A stretch of DNA of 64,000 bases, taken from Piliocolobus tephrosceles. Taxonomy: Eukaryota; Chordata; Mammalia; Primates; Cercopithecidae. Position 1 is the stretch's first letter; each line of letters begins with the position of its first letter. Below the pieces are notes generated by a model, which worked only from the letters and a program-made list of their open reading frames with translations, did no database searches and was not told the origin of the DNA. The stretch is taken from positions 127,021,079-127,085,078 of the forward strand of contig NC_045435.1 of the NCBI RefSeq assembly GCF_002776525.5, read 5' to 3'. Positions 63,260-64,000 of this stretch are shown piece by piece. The translations under genes were made by a program, and so were the position numbers.

Positions 63260-64000
63260 CTACCAAGAGATATTCGGGGGTCGACTAAGGTGAAAAAGGA
63301 AGTATCCTCAGAAGAATGCTGGAAAGAAGACTTCTGTGAAACTGCTTTGTGTTAGATATATTTTTTCGTCTCACATAGTTAAAACTTTAATTATGTTATG
63401 CAGTTTGGAAACTCCGTTGTGCACAGTTCCACGAAGAGACATTCATGAGCACATTCAGGCCTACAGTGAAAGGTAAAACCTGGAAGGAAGCTTTCTGTGA
63501 AACTGCTCTCTGTCGTTTTAATTCCTCTCACTCAAATGAGCCTCTCTTTTCATTCAGCAGTTTTCTAGCCCTGTGTATGTTTAGTGTGTGATGGGATATT
63601 CGGGAACACTTTAAGGCTTATGGTGAAAAAAGAAATATGTTCAGACCGACACTGGAGGGAAGCTTTTCGAGGAACTGCTTTGTGACGCGTGCATTTCAGT
63701 CACAGTGTTATACCTGTCTTCTCATACAGTGTCCAGGAAACCCTTTTCAAGAAACAGATACCAGGTGATATTCGGGAGCATGTTGATGCCAATGGTGAAA
63801 AGGGAAATGCCTCAGACAAAAACTGGAAGGAAGGTTTCTAGGAAACTACTCAGTGGTATGTGTATTCATCTCACATAGATAAAGCCTTCTTTACATTATG
63901 GAGCCTGGAAACTGGTATTGACAGATAAACGAAGGGACCTTCAGGAGCACATTCAAGACTAGGGTAAAAAAGGAAATATCTTCAGATAAAAACTGGTAAG
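63260..64000 (+). repeat. Alpha-satellite HOR copy, sense, deleted and cut by window edge
   Basis: M1 and the start of M2 are followed near 63,473 by M5 ('CAGTGAAAG|GTAAAACCTGG'), losing most of M2 and all of M3-M4. M6, M7 and part of M8 follow. The M7 text AACTACTCAGTGGTATGTG at 63,844-63,862 is an unoccupied form of the ERV target. Confidence 0.9.

Noticed and set aside
1..64000. Possibility of a CRISPR array or other bacterial repeat system
   Set aside because: The periodicity is about 171 bp with no short constant repeat and variable spacer pattern, and the Alu, L1 and ERV sequences are primate.

Overview
This window is primate pericentromeric satellite DNA. Nearly every base outside six inserted elements is diverged alpha satellite: tandem monomers of about 165-176 bp with the usual alphoid core (GAAACTGCTTTGTGATGTGT-like centre, TTTGAGG...GGTGAAAAAGGAAATATC-like block). 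I see no protein-coding host gene, no tRNA or rRNA gene and no CRISPR array. The open frames in the satellite are frame-preserving satellite sequence, not genes. The only coding remnants belong to an endogenous retrovirus and to L1 elements. The single Alu (48,710-49,020) carries bases I associate with the Old World monkey AluYR subfamilies, so the host is probably a cercopithecid such as a macaque, baboon or guenon. Species and chromosome cannot be read from the sequence.

The satellite is not a simple 171- or 342-bp repeat. Thirteen distinguishable monomers (called M1-M13 here) recur in fixed order as a higher-order repeat of about 2.22-2.23 kb. About a dozen copies keep all 13 and others are shortened, extended or hybrid. 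M2-M6 and M9-M13 are paralogous pairs in the same order, and M1, M7 and M8 form a third related group, so the 13-mer appears to come from duplication of a 6-mer plus one monomer. Copies look roughly 85-90% alike by eye (not computed), which suggests an old array rather than an active, homogenised centromere core.

Layout: 1 to about 15,685 is in alphoid sense orientation; about 15,685 to 51,193 is antisense; about 51,193 to 64,000 is sense again. Within this, one L1 insertion with a 5' inversion occurs three times (9,654-10,566; 24,467-25,377; 51,592-52,507), and one ERV insertion with a tRNA-Phe-type primer site occurs three times (11,746-14,552; 20,494-23,288; solo LTR 34,970-35,434). Each lies at the same place in the 13-mer, so these were copied along with the satellite. 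The first two L1+ERV pairs form a large inverted repeat centred near 17.5 kb. A separate 5'-truncated L1 (17,881-18,287) and the Alu are single-copy later arrivals.

The main interest is evolutionary and structural: a 13-mer alphoid repeat in a probable Old World monkey, two orientation switches, a foldback-type rearrangement near 32.6 kb, and element presence/absence patterns that show unequal exchange and segmental duplication inside the array.
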